A stretch of 64,000 nt of DNA. Source: Paludibacter jiangxiensis. GTDB taxonomy: Bacteria > Bacteroidota > Bacteroidia > Bacteroidales > Paludibacteraceae. The stretch is taken from assembly GCF_001618385.1 (NCBI RefSeq), contig NZ_BDCR01000004.1, positions 372,001 through 436,000 of the forward strand. The letters run 5' to 3'. The translations under genes and the position numbers were made by a program. This document shows positions 44,203-53,481 of the stretch, in pieces. The notes under the pieces are model-generated. The model saw nothing but the letters and a program-made list of their open reading frames with translations, was not told the origin of the DNA and searched no databases. The first letter of the stretch is position 1, and every line of letters starts with the position of its first letter.

Positions 44203-44970
44203 ATGGAAAAACTGACAATTGTAAAAGTTGGCGGAAAAATAGTAGAAGAAGAAACTTCACTTAAACAACTTTTGAGCGATTTTGCAGCTATCGAGGGTCA
44301 TAAGGTGTTAGTTCACGGCGGAGGACGCTCGGCGACCGCTATTGCAGCCAAACTGGGCATTGAGAGCGTAATGGTCAATGGCAGGCGTGTGACCGATGCC
44401 GAAACGCTAAAAGTGGTGACTATGGTCTACGGCGGTTTGGTCAACAAAAACATTGTGGCACAGTTGCAGGCAATGGAGATCAACGCGCTCGGACTGACAG
44501 GTGCCGATATGAACTATATGCTTTCAGCCAAACGTCCGGTGGGCGAAGTGGATTACGGCTTTGTGGGTGATGTAAAGTCGGTGAATGCCGGTTTGCTGGC
44601 CGATCTGATTTCAAAAGACATTGTACCGGTATTGGCTCCGCTTACGCACGACAAACAGGGGCATCTCCTCAATACCAATGCAGACACCATTGCCGGAGAA
44701 GCAGCCAAAGCGCTGGCTAAATTTTTCGACTTAACGTTGGTCTATTGCTTTGAAAAGAAAGGCGTTTTGCGCGACGAGCACGATGACGACAGCGTGATTG
44801 CAGAAATAGACAAAGAGGCTTTTGCGCAATATGTTGCCGACGGAGTGATTCAGGGTGGAATGATTCCCAAACTGGAGAATGCTTTCGAAGCAATTGATGC
44901 CGGGGTTAGTCAGGTGATTATCACTAAAGCTGATGCTATAGACGGAACATCGGGCACCAAGGTGAAGTAG
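44203..44970 (+). CDS. argB: Acetylglutamate (probably succinylglutamate) kinase
   Basis: A 255-residue amino-acid kinase. The start at ATG 44203 gives MEKLTIVKVGGKIVEE, the family's first strand and glycine loop. VHGGGRSATAIAAKLG, VMVNGRRVTDAETLKVV and GGMIPKLENAF are typical ArgB motifs. It phosphorylates the N-acylated glutamate in arginine synthesis; given the adjacent succinylornithine-type transcarbamylase, the acyl group is probably succinyl. It begins 4 nt after argF' and ends in a hairpin. Confidence 0.92.
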   Translation: MEKLTIVKVGGKIVEEETSLKQLLSDFAAIEGHKVLVHGGGRSATAIAAKLGIESVMVNGRRVTDAETLKVVTMVYGGLVNKNIVAQLQAMEINALGLTGADMNYMLSAKRPVGEVDYGFVGDVKSVNAGLLADLISKDIVPVLAPLTHDKQGHLLNTNADTIAGEAAKALAKFFDLTLVYCFEKKGVLRDEHDDDSVIAEIDKEAFAQYVADGVIQGGMIPKLENAFEAIDAGVSQVIITKADAIDGTSGTKVK

Positions 44971-44997
44971 CAATATCCATTCACAACATACGAACAG

Positions 44998-45067
44998 AAC
45001 CATTAAGAAATAAAAAGGTCTAAAGAGAACAACTCAACAGCCTTGGTTTCTTAATGGTTTTTTGTTT
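44998..45067 (+). terminator. Hairpin after argB
   Basis: A perfect 13-bp repeat (44998-45010 with 45047-45059) with a long 36-nt loop, followed by TTTTTTGTTTG. Probable terminator of prmA-argF'-argB. Confidence 0.6.
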
Positions 45068-45073
45068 GTACAA

Positions 45074-45139
45074 CGTTAGAGCTACGCCCCTCGCTTTTTT
45101 GGGAGTCGCTGGTGTATTACCAAGACAACAGGGCTAACG
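45074..45139. repeat. REP-like intergenic element
   Basis: Two near-identical half-sites, GCTACGCCCCT (about 45081-45091) and GCTAACGCCCCT (about 45133-45144), lie in direct orientation, and CGTTAG (45074-45079) is the inverse of CTAACG (45134-45139). GC content stands out from the surroundings. It looks like an interspersed palindromic repeat of the kind scattered between Bacteroidetes genes. Copy number cannot be seen here. Confidence 0.4.
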
Positions 45140-45171
45140 CCCCTATTCCAGTTTAAACAAAATCATTGAGG

Positions 45172-45211
45172 CATTAAGAAGCATGAAGGAATCTTCTCAA
45201 TAATCTTAATG
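45172..45211 (-). terminator. Hairpin after the type IX-sorted protein gene
   Basis: CATTAAGA (45172-45179) pairs with TCTTAATG (45204-45211). It lies 17 nt past the stop of the leftward gene; the T-tract is poor, so terminator status is uncertain. The left arm resembles the argB hairpin arm at 45001. Confidence 0.35.
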
Positions 45212-45227
45212 TCTTAATAGATTTCGA

Positions 45228-47489
45228 TTATCTCCTTAATGTCAGATATCCCGTGTAATGTTCAACGGCGTTGGTCTTTGTGTCAGTCGTTTCGAGGATA
45301 TAGTAATAAGTTCCGTCGGGTAGATTCTTCCCGAGGAAGTTGCCGGTACCTTTACCATCCCACTCATTTTTATAATCATTGCTCTTGTAAACCAAATCAC
45401 CATTCCGATTGAATACCTCAAATTTCAGACGCAAGTGAGGCGCATGTATAATTTCAAATGTGTCATTAAATGTGTCATTATTTGGAGAGAATCCATCAGG
45501 TATAATAAGAGCTGCTACAGGAACATTCGTTATTGTCGGTTTAGGAGCAACGAATCCGTCTTCTGTGTTGTGCGGGTCGTTCGACAAAACATCCGTAATG
45601 TTACCCATTAACTTAGAACTACCTTCCGTTGTAGCCTGGTTATAAACCTTTCCTGAATACCAGTGTGAATCTATTCGTAAAGAAATAACGATGGAATCGG
45701 TTTGTTGCGGAGCTAAGCGACATTTGGATGCCAGTAATGTTGCAATATCACTATTCCCGTCATACAAACTGTTGGCAACAAGAGCTCCGCTGGCAACAAC
45801 ACTCTGCACTTCGAAGGTTTCACCGTGGGTGAATACTTTTGTCAGATCATCATTTACCTGAATGTTGGCTAGTGTGTCTTTTGATGAAACAGGCATTGTA
45901 TTTTTCAGCGTAATGGTGTACTTCCAGCTAAACTTCGTTTTTCCGTCAAATTTAGGTGTAGTAGCCGTTTTGGTTACACTCAACACCTGTTGATTTGAAT
46001 CTGCCGTATAAATAATGGTTGGCTTATCTTCCGTAAGCGATTTTGGATCGGAGTAGTCAGTTACAAGTTTTCCAAAAATATCTATTGCAGCTACCTGGGC
46101 CAAATTTACCACGTAACCGGTATCCACATCAGCCTTTGTAATTTTATAATCGGCTGTAAAAGTGGTATAATCGGTTGCACCCGGAGCTAAACTATCTATA
46201 GGTGTTCCCACAACCGCAACTTTAGGATCCACTATATGAATATTGGTGAGCTTGTATTTTCCGGTATTTGCAATGGTGAACGTATAATGAACCTGGTCAC
46301 CTGCATCGCCCTCAATACCATTATGGTTTGCATCTACTACTTTTGCCTGTTTCAGCAATGCAATCGCACCTTTGTTGTTATTACTGGCTTTCGTATAATT
46401 AGCTTCCCTCTGGGTTGAAAGTGTAGCAAGGCTATCAAACTTAAGACTTAATACTTCCGATCCCGGAACGCTACCCACCAAGCTGGATTCCTGATAATTA
46501 AATTGCCAGTCATCCGTACTTGGATAGTACCCCGTGTTGTTTGGCGCTTTTCCGTAACGCGTTATGTAATTGGCCGCTGACGAAAATCCCAGCATGTTTG
46601 TTTTCGAGTTATGTTGAAGGCTGATAGTGGCCGAAGCCGTTGTGTTGCCGTAAATATTCCACGTGCGGGCAATACCTGCAAGGTCCGATTCGTCTGGTGC
46701 TGAAGCCGCATACGAATTGACATTGACGTGCATCGTATTGGCCGTGGCCGGTGACACGGTGGCAGGAGTATAGTCGTTCACCGCATATCCTACAGGGAAT
46801 ATAAACGCGCCTGTATAATTTTCCTTTACCAAGTGACCCGATGATGCCGTAACCACATATTTATCGGCATCATAGCCCAAAAGATTGGCAATGCTGGTAA
46901 GCACCATATCCCGGGTGTTCAAAAAGAGATGACCGGTGGTAAACGTGATGGAGGTCCCCACACGGGCATCGGTGTTGAGCAGTAGTACCCCTTTGGGGTT
47001 GTTGATCTCCATAGACGTGATGGTGTTTTGCAAACTGTTGGCAGGATTGCCGCCGTTACCGCCATCCAGTATCTGTTGCGTGATGGTTCCGGTATTGGGG
47101 TTGGGTTGCTTGAACACGAAAGTTCCGGTACCAGTACCATGATTTTGTATAGTCCAGGCAGTATTGGAACCATATATGCGCGCACCGGGGAATATCTTCA
47201 GCGTATCGCCGTAAAAGAGAAGTTTTTCGCCATCTTCGATATACACGCGGGCATTGGGCCCCAACACCACGTTGCCATACCATTGCGTGGTGCTGCCAGC
47301 GGCCACAGTATAGGTATCGTCAATATAAATAGATCCGGTAGTTTGGGCGTGAGAAGTAAAAATGCAAAAGAACAATAGTAAAAACAATATAATCACCTTA
47401 CGCTTCTTTTGATTAAAGTAATCCTTCAGGTAACAAAAAGAAATATGAAGGATTCTGTGATCTTGGTTGATGTATAAGCAGTTTATCAT
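45228..47489 (-). CDS. Surface protein with type IX secretion type B sorting domain
   Basis: A 753-residue secreted protein. The N-terminus has a long charged region and a hydrophobic signal core (about residues 31-46, ending TSHAQ). Residues 50-390 are beta-rich (GSIYIDDTYTVAAGSTTQWYGN). Residues about 395-640 hold two DUF11-like/Ig-like modules (VHYTFTIANTGKYKLTNIHI and FSWKYTITLKNTMPVSSKD). The last 90 residues are a gliding-motility-type (type B) sorting domain: IIPDGFSPNNDTFNDTFEI, LKFEVFNRNGDLVYKS, WDGKGTGN, LPDGTYYYILE and a final GYLTLRR. Such domains direct export through the type IX system, usually with a SprF/PorP partner that is not in this window. Last gene of the leftward surface locus. 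Confidence 0.85.
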   Translation of the reverse strand: MINCLYINQDHRILHISFCYLKDYFNQKKRKVIILFLLLFFCIFTSHAQTTGSIYIDDTYTVAAGSTTQWYGNVVLGPNARVYIEDGEKLLFYGDTLKIFPGARIYGSNTAWTIQNHGTGTGTFVFKQPNPNTGTITQQILDGGNGGNPANSLQNTITSMEINNPKGVLLLNTDARVGTSITFTTGHLFLNTRDMVLTSIANLLGYDADKYVVTASSGHLVKENYTGAFIFPVGYAVNDYTPATVSPATANTMHVNVNSYAASAPDESDLAGIARTWNIYGNTTASATISLQHNSKTNMLGFSSAANYITRYGKAPNNTGYYPSTDDWQFNYQESSLVGSVPGSEVLSLKFDSLATLSTQREANYTKASNNNKGAIALLKQAKVVDANHNGIEGDAGDQVHYTFTIANTGKYKLTNIHIVDPKVAVVGTPIDSLAPGATDYTTFTADYKITKADVDTGYVVNLAQVAAIDIFGKLVTDYSDPKSLTEDKPTIIYTADSNQQVLSVTKTATTPKFDGKTKFSWKYTITLKNTMPVSSKDTLANIQVNDDLTKVFTHGETFEVQSVVASGALVANSLYDGNSDIATLLASKCRLAPQQTDSIVISLRIDSHWYSGKVYNQATTEGSSKLMGNITDVLSNDPHNTEDGFVAPKPTITNVPVAALIIPDGFSPNNDTFNDTFEIIHAPHLRLKFEVFNRNGDLVYKSNDYKNEWDGKGTGNFLGKNLPDGTYYYILETTDTKTNAVEHYTGYLTLRR

Positions 47490-47503
47490 TATCCTGTTAG
47501 GGC

Positions 47504-48265
47504 TTATCTAAAAACAAAATTACTAACAGTCTGAGTGGACCAATATCCACCTGTAGCCCCTGTAAAACCAACCCAGCCCAACGGAGAACCTAATACACTT
47601 GGTATATCCACAGAAAAGTATTTAGTTGTTGTATTTGTAGTTGATTGTTCATCCATTTTTACAGTTAACGTTTTCGCACTGTAATTGTAAGTAATAGTAA
47701 AGATTATGGGATTACCACTAGCCAAATTAACAGGACTTACCGGATCATAAGGAGTGGTTATCACTCCATTGGTAAGAAATTTAATTCCATTAGTTCCATA
47801 TATGTTGATAGCAATAGCAATGCTTGGTGAAATACCTTGATAGCCTAAATTATTAGCATGAAGGCCAAGAGATGTGGTCGTCGCATTTTGTATTACAAAA
47901 CAGATTCCATCAGCGGGATTATAATTATAGGTCTTACAACCGCCCCAACCATACCAGCTTGTACAGATATACGAAAAATCAGATGGCGTATAAGTAAATG
48001 TCGCAGTAAAATTTCTTCTCATTCCCATTTTAAGCTTGTAAAAAGCAGAGCTTGCTTGAGAAAGCTCACTCGTTGTTAATGTCAGTACGCGATTGACAAT
48101 AGAAGGTGCTACGTTTCCATTGTTATTAATCTGCCATCCTGAACTTCCATTCATGTAAATATAATGCGGTTGGTTCAGCGCCCAGAATTTCTGTATCGGA
48201 GGTTGAGCATTCGATAGCAGACAAACACCCAACAATAAAACAACTAATTTCGTTCTCATGGTCAT
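47504..48265 (-). CDS. Secreted L-type lectin-like domain protein
   Basis: A 253-residue protein with a signal peptide (about 20 residues). The mature protein is one legume (L-type) lectin-like beta-sandwich: a SGWQINNNGN start, FTATFTYTPSD, ADGICFVIQN (the sugar-site Asp region), SIAIAINIYGTNG, then LTVKMDEQ and GWVGFTGATGGYWSTQTVSNFVF at the end, which is the classical last strand. Some metal-binding residues of plant lectins are not obvious, so carbohydrate binding is not certain. It lies 4 nt downstream of the large fibre-like gene and 14 nt upstream of the type IX-sorted protein gene, so all three are one transcript. Confidence 0.78.
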   Translation of the reverse strand: MTMRTKLVVLLLGVCLLSNAQPPIQKFWALNQPHYIYMNGSSGWQINNNGNVAPSIVNRVLTLTTSELSQASSAFYKLKMGMRRNFTATFTYTPSDFSYICTSWYGWGGCKTYNYNPADGICFVIQNATTTSLGLHANNLGYQGISPSIAIAINIYGTNGIKFLTNGVITTPYDPVSPVNLASGNPIIFTITYNYSAKTLTVKMDEQSTTNTTTKYFSVDIPSVLGSPLGWVGFTGATGGYWSTQTVSNFVFR

Positions 48266-48269
48266 TTAA

Positions 48270-51200
48270 TTAGTTATAGTTATTGCCGATTGTCCACCAG
48301 AAAGTGCTACCGTCATAGAAGAAAGAAAGAATATCGAATGCGCCAGCTGATTGAGTAAGATAAGGGACTCCATTGCCTCCATTGATTACTTTATTAGTAG
48401 TTCCTGAGGCAAAGCCCAAAGTGCTATTCCCTGCATTTTTCACAATAATTACACCATACATTCCTGCTTTTACGTTAGATATTGTCAGTGTATTTGTTCC
48501 GGCATCTAAAGTCCATGAAGCAGAAGATCCTTTACTTAAGTCCCATGTTAGAGAATTCCCTGTAGACGAAGTCCCCTTAGCACCAGCAGTAGTAAAAGTT
48601 CCTTGTACCGGCGAAGTATAATTTGTTGCGTTTACGGTGCCATCCACGCCAAGAGTTGGAATGGAAGCGCCTGTATTACCCGGCTTGGTAAATGTAGGAT
48701 CACTTGCTGGGGTAGATGAAGTGCTCAATCCTACCCCTACATTGCCGTTGGCTAAAACTGTTACCCCACTGCCGGTAGTGCTGTTTGCCTGTATGGTAGC
48801 TACTTTTCCTGTAGCTGAAGATGAATAAGTTGCGCTATTTACCACATTGAGTAATCCGTTTGTGGAAGTATTGGTAGAAGCGGAAACAGACAATCCTGTA
48901 CCACTTGTCAAACTATTTCCTGCTATTGAAAAGATATTTCCGGTAGTTCCTGTACTATTCCATGTAATCGGGTTCGTATTCATTGTAACAGTACGTGTAT
49001 TATTCAGAGCACCATTGGAATTGTATATGTTTGGCAAATCCGACGGACTTGCCCAACTTAAATTTCCCGAACCATCGTTTGCCAAAAGTTGCCCGCTTGC
49101 TGTGGCTTGAGCAGCAGGCATTACTAATGAATAGGTTGATGTTGAGGCTGCTGCCGATACTGTTGCCGTTCCCGAAGTAGAACCTGTAAGTGTAAGTGTT
49201 TTGCCCGATGCTAATACGGTATTGCCGACGGAAGTAATGGTTAGGGCATCTGATAATAATGAAGGCGAGACGGTGGTGCTAGTTGTAGCAGGAGTAATGG
49301 CAAATGCCATATAGGCATAATTACTTGCAGTAAAAGAATAACCCATATTGGTGGTTGTCCCTGTTGTTGCTTTTTTATATCCTATTGTACCATAGTAACT
49401 TGAGCCGGCTTGTAACGATGATAATATAGTTTGTCCATAAGAAGCTGTTGGAGTGCCTGATGTCCCAATGAAATCCATTACAATTTGCCCTGTAGATGAT
49501 GCCGGATACAAAAGAGCAGAACTATAGTAGCCCGTAGCAGCAGTTAATGGCGTATTTAATGTTTGTACATTGGATAAAACGAAAGCTGAAAAACCTATAC
49601 AAACGCCACTGTTATCGGGTTGGGTAACAACAATATCATGTGTGCCTGGAGTTGGAGCAGCTAAAGTCCACATTTCAATCCTCGTATTTCCTGAACCTAC
49701 GGTTTGGAATTTTGTTAGATTTTGACCAAACCATGTAACAGACGAAGCCGAACTATAATTATAGGAATAAACCAAAGCAACTACTAAAACTGTGTTATTC
49801 AGAGATGAGGAAATAGGATAACCCGTATAAGTGTAAGTTTGAGAATTACCGTTGCAATATTGATCTGTTATTAAATTATTTACACGAATGATACTTCCGG
49901 TGCTTGCTACACCTGTTTGAAAAATAATATTACCCGAACCACCTGCACCGGCTCCGTTACTTGCCTGAATGTACATGTCGGCACCGGGCGTGTTGCTTGC
50001 TCCTGCCTGTGCACCTCGAATAACGGTATTCGTAGGTGTGCCGCCTTCGCCTTTGCCAAAGATAGTGATGTCGGCATTAAATGTTTTATCACCTGAAAAA
50101 GTTTGTGCGGTTGTGGTTACTAATCCTCTTGCCGATGCTGATGCATCTGGAATATTGAATGTATGAACTGTTCCGCTTGATGTGATGTTAAAGTCTGTAC
50201 CTGTTGTTCCAGTTGCAAAAGTTTGAGTAAGCCCGGTTAACCCATTCAAAGAAGTAATTCCTCCACCTGCATTAGGGATATTCAATTCCCCTGTTGTGCT
50301 ATTGTATGTAGCAACTCCACCTGTACCGGTTGTTGTAAGCGAAATAGCTGATCGCGCTCTGGCATCAGTATAATACAAATTTGTACCCTCTGGAACGACT
50401 GATGTATTAAGCGTTTTCCAGGTTTTATCACCGCTCCAGTATTGGGATGTTGTCCCATTTGTTATTGCGGGTTCTTTGCTATTAAATTTATTCCAGTCTG
50501 CACTGTTCAAATATCCGTCAGTAGAAGTAGTTGCCTGGCTAATAGAAAATATTCCCGATGTATTATTATAGCTCAATGGAGCGGTTGCACTTAATGAGCC
50601 TAATGTGATGAACAATGGGGCTCCCGTTATTTTTGACCAACCAATATTGTTGATGGAAACATCAGTACGAGTATTAGGTGTGTTGTCTGCCACTGTAAAT
50701 TCCGAACCGAAATTCAAGGTGCTTCTTTGCGTCAGTCCTGTGCCATTGGATTGTACAGTCTGGTAATAGGCACTTGTCAGATATGTATTAGCATCAAAAC
50801 CCCATGTTGATGTTCCACTGTTATACTTTAAAAATCCATTTGAAAGAGTTGGTACAGATTTCCCCTGTATTCCTTTTACAACTGGTGAAGCTGCAGTACC
50901 CCCTAAATCGCCAGCTAATTGTACTCCACCCAATGTTGTTGAAGTTGCCGAGGACAGAGAAATAGTTTTGGCAGCACTTCCATCATAAGTTGTTCCTATG
51001 TTCAATTGAAGTCCGGCTCCAGCCGTCAAAGCATTAGGAGTTACGGCTGTTATTGTTGTTGATCCACCGAGTGCAACACTATTGCCATTAATCGTTATTG
51101 AAGAATTAGCTAAATCTACATTCGGTATTGACGATATATAGTTTGTTGTAGTTCCCGATTGCTTAACATATCCAGTTCCGCTTAGTGCGGGCTGCTTACC

Positions 51201-52577
51201 ATTAAAGGTATTCCACTCAGTATTACTAATCAACCCTCCTGTTACGCTAGAAGAAGTATTTGCCATCGGAATATTTAACGTAGTACTTCCACCCAATGAA
51301 ACTGGCGATGTACTCCATGATGGCGCCGCTCCTGTAGTCCCAGTAGATAATGAGATTGACCCTATGGAAGATATTGCTTGCTGCCGAACAACTCCTGTGC
51401 CATCTACACTTAACAGCTGGTCAGTAGTAGCACCCGTTTGTAAACCCTCTAGTCGCAAAGGATTAGAAGCCGATTTTACATGCAGCCTATTACTCGGATT
51501 TGTGGTATTTCCAATGCCGATTCCCACATTCCCAGTTTCTACTACTTTTACTAAATCGATCGCATCAGGATCCCAGTCTCCATTTGCACGAATCCTGAAT
51601 TCTGAGTTCGTTGAGGTTTTATCTGCATCAATAATAACATCCAATCCGGTACTACTTACTATATTACCAGTATTTCCCAAGAACAAAGAAGCTCCTGACC
51701 ATGCTGATATGCCTCCTGGAACAGTTGTAACCCCCAAGCCCAAAGCTTCATTTGTATCGAATGAAAACAATCTCATTTTTTCCTTTCCATTCGTGCCAAA
51801 AACCAAATCTTTTTGATCTGTAGTTCCCAAATAATTTTGTCCTGTTCCTGTACCCGGGTTCGTCAAGCTATTCCCGGTTAACAACCAGGCATACGTAGAC
51901 GGACTAACTGGAGACCAGTTTGTGCCGTTGTAACCAAGAACTTGCCCAGTTGTAGCAACTGTTGTAGTTCCCAGTGGAGAACCATTAATTTTTGTGACAG
52001 TCAATGCTGGATTTAAAGAAGAAGTTCCAGACGCAGTTCCAGTAACATCTCCGCTACCTGTCCAAATAATAGACTGATTAGTGGCTGTCAGCGTATTCCA
52101 TTTTGAACCATCCCAACGAAAAAGGGTTGAACTCCCTGGTGCAATAATAACACCTCCCACTGTAATTGACTGTACGGAAGTGTTGCTATTGGATACCTGA
52201 AAAATTCTACCCGGAGTATTGTCGGTTGGGGGGTCGAGAGAGAGGGTTCCTCCTGTACTTGTTTTTACGACAGCGCCAGAAAAAGCATCTACAGTGGACG
52301 TTCCAATCTTACCGCTTGATAGGTCTGTTATATCTGTCGATCCCAAAATAGTAGAGCCGGCATTGTGAAGTGTAGCTTTTGGCGCAGTAGTGCCGATGCC
52401 TACATTGCCTGTAGTGTTTTTGTTGTATATGTCGTTGCCCACTTGCTTCCATTTCGATTGATCGATATTTTGTATCGTGCCTTTATTGTCGATCACGCGC
52501 ACGGTTTGTGCACATACACCCAGTGTAAGCATCACCGCCAAAAGAAAAAATATCCGGATTTTAGAAGAAGAAAGCAT
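48270..52577 (-). CDS. Large secreted tail-fibre-like protein
   Basis: A 1435-residue protein when started at ATG 52577 (a TTG nine bases upstream is less likely), with a signal peptide ending LGVCAQ. After VRVIDNKGTI the N-terminal part contains GNVGIGTTAPKATLHNAGS and a GSKWNTLT module, as in phage tail-fibre-like proteins. The body is rich in Thr, Ser, Gly and Asn with irregular repeats: GGLISNTEWNTFNGKQPA and DGYLNSADWNKFNSKEPA, TTLGGVQLAGDLGGTAA, and YYTDARARSAI. The C-terminus ends in a small domain DILSFFYDGSTFWWTIGNNYN typical of fibre tips. No type IX sorting domain was seen. Probably a long trimeric or extended surface fibre; adhesion is an inference. Confidence 0.75.
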   Translation of the reverse strand: MLSSSKIRIFFLLAVMLTLGVCAQTVRVIDNKGTIQNIDQSKWKQVGNDIYNKNTTGNVGIGTTAPKATLHNAGSTILGSTDITDLSSGKIGTSTVDAFSGAVVKTSTGGTLSLDPPTDNTPGRIFQVSNSNTSVQSITVGGVIIAPGSSTLFRWDGSKWNTLTATNQSIIWTGSGDVTGTASGTSSLNPALTVTKINGSPLGTTTVATTGQVLGYNGTNWSPVSPSTYAWLLTGNSLTNPGTGTGQNYLGTTDQKDLVFGTNGKEKMRLFSFDTNEALGLGVTTVPGGISAWSGASLFLGNTGNIVSSTGLDVIIDADKTSTNSEFRIRANGDWDPDAIDLVKVVETGNVGIGIGNTTNPSNRLHVKSASNPLRLEGLQTGATTDQLLSVDGTGVVRQQAISSIGSISLSTGTTGAAPSWSTSPVSLGGSTTLNIPMANTSSSVTGGLISNTEWNTFNGKQPALSGTGYVKQSGTTTNYISSIPNVDLANSSITINGNSVALGGSTTITAVTPNALTAGAGLQLNIGTTYDGSAAKTISLSSATSTTLGGVQLAGDLGGTAASPVVKGIQGKSVPTLSNGFLKYNSGTSTWGFDANTYLTSAYYQTVQSNGTGLTQRSTLNFGSEFTVADNTPNTRTDVSINNIGWSKITGAPLFITLGSLSATAPLSYNNTSGIFSISQATTSTDGYLNSADWNKFNSKEPAITNGTTSQYWSGDKTWKTLNTSVVPEGTNLYYTDARARSAISLTTTGTGGVATYNSTTGELNIPNAGGGITSLNGLTGLTQTFATGTTGTDFNITSSGTVHTFNIPDASASARGLVTTTAQTFSGDKTFNADITIFGKGEGGTPTNTVIRGAQAGASNTPGADMYIQASNGAGAGGSGNIIFQTGVASTGSIIRVNNLITDQYCNGNSQTYTYTGYPISSSLNNTVLVVALVYSYNYSSASSVTWFGQNLTKFQTVGSGNTRIEMWTLAAPTPGTHDIVVTQPDNSGVCIGFSAFVLSNVQTLNTPLTAATGYYSSALLYPASSTGQIVMDFIGTSGTPTASYGQTILSSLQAGSSYYGTIGYKKATTGTTTNMGYSFTASNYAYMAFAITPATTSTTVSPSLLSDALTITSVGNTVLASGKTLTLTGSTSGTATVSAAASTSTYSLVMPAAQATASGQLLANDGSGNLSWASPSDLPNIYNSNGALNNTRTVTMNTNPITWNSTGTTGNIFSIAGNSLTSGTGLSVSASTNTSTNGLLNVVNSATYSSSATGKVATIQANSTTGSGVTVLANGNVGVGLSTSSTPASDPTFTKPGNTGASIPTLGVDGTVNATNYTSPVQGTFTTAGAKGTSSTGNSLTWDLSKGSSASWTLDAGTNTLTISNVKAGMYGVIIVKNAGNSTLGFASGTTNKVINGGNGVPYLTQSAGAFDILSFFYDGSTFWWTIGNNYN

Positions 52578-52620
52578 GTTGACCAATACCTTATTTTTTG
52601 ATTGTATATAAACTAAAACG

Positions 52621-52662
52621 GAAAAAGCAATTAAGAGGCAAGGTAGATGCCTTGCCTCTTAA
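52621..52662 (-). terminator. Strong terminator between the 247-residue and 1435-residue genes
   Basis: A perfect 13-bp repeat (52631-52643 with 52650-52662), 6-nt loop, and on the minus strand TTGCTTTTTCC. It lies within the leftward surface locus, directly after the 247-residue gene, and should lower expression of the downstream genes. Confidence 0.85.
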
Positions 52663-52679
52663 GAAATATCTGAAAAATA

Positions 52680-53423
52680 TTATTTAACCCACTGGATTTC
52701 TATTCTATCACCGACATACAATGCATAGTCTTCTCCAGCATTAACACTTGAATTCTTAACAATAACATCATAAGGTGCAGATGCACCAAGTGTATAGTCA
52801 ACTCCAGCCAACAATTTAACACCATTTCTATATACAGAAATTTTCTCAATACTTGCTGGAATTGATGCATCACCCGAGTAAGTAAAGTTTTTTGAAGCAT
52901 CACTAACTTTATCGTTATATTTTCCACCTTTAACAAGATCAGTAAACAAAAGTTTTTGAACAGCACCGGTAGCTTCGTCACGAACTAATAATGTCCAACC
53001 TGCTGTTGAAGCTGAGGGATCGGTTGATGTGTGTGTTGGAATACCTGCTGTGGCCGCACTTCCCGTAGCAAAACTAATTCCATCCAAACCAAAAACCTTG
53101 CCATCTGTAGTGATATAAGTATTATCAGTCAATGTACCACCTAACTGCCATGTGGTAGTAACCCCAGTTTTATCGTCAGATGTATTAGTAATGGCTGTGA
53201 TACCATTTTGAACTTGTAAGTACTTGATAGTTCCTTTATTGTCAATCAGGCGAATAGTTCCATTAGCTTTTACAGCTGTTCCTGCCACATCACTATTCTT
53301 AACAACTCCGAGGTTAGCAACAGCTGTGGTTGTGTTCTGAGCGTTTGCCGTAAAAGCAAAAGTTCCAATGGCAAGCGTAAGGCCGGCCACTTTCATCCAA
53401 TTTTTAGTAGAATTTGTTTTCAT
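52680..53423 (-). CDS. Secreted fibre-like structural protein, 247 residues
   Basis: A signal peptide (about 28 residues, FTANAQ) is followed by a Thr/Ala/Gly-rich protein. GTIRLIDNKGTIKYLQ near residues 55-70 matches the N-terminal motif of the neighbouring 1435-residue protein. LLVRDEATGAVQKLLFTDLV (about 145-164) is a shared module of this locus, and the C-terminal domain with ISVYRNGVKLLAGVDYTLG and GDRIEIQWVK resembles phage tail tip and fibre proteins. No lipobox or sorting domain. Its own strong terminator suggests it is the most abundant product of the locus, perhaps a repeating subunit. Function is inferred only from sequence style and context. Confidence 0.68.
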   Translation of the reverse strand: MKTNSTKNWMKVAGLTLAIGTFAFTANAQNTTTAVANLGVVKNSDVAGTAVKANGTIRLIDNKGTIKYLQVQNGITAITNTSDDKTGVTTTWQLGGTLTDNTYITTDGKVFGLDGISFATGSAATAGIPTHTSTDPSASTAGWTLLVRDEATGAVQKLLFTDLVKGGKYNDKVSDASKNFTYSGDASIPASIEKISVYRNGVKLLAGVDYTLGASAPYDVIVKNSSVNAGEDYALYVGDRIEIQWVK

Positions 53424-53481
53424 CTCTTCGATTTTTGAAATGTGAATAAATTAGAAAATTAAATATAGATTATTGATCCTT

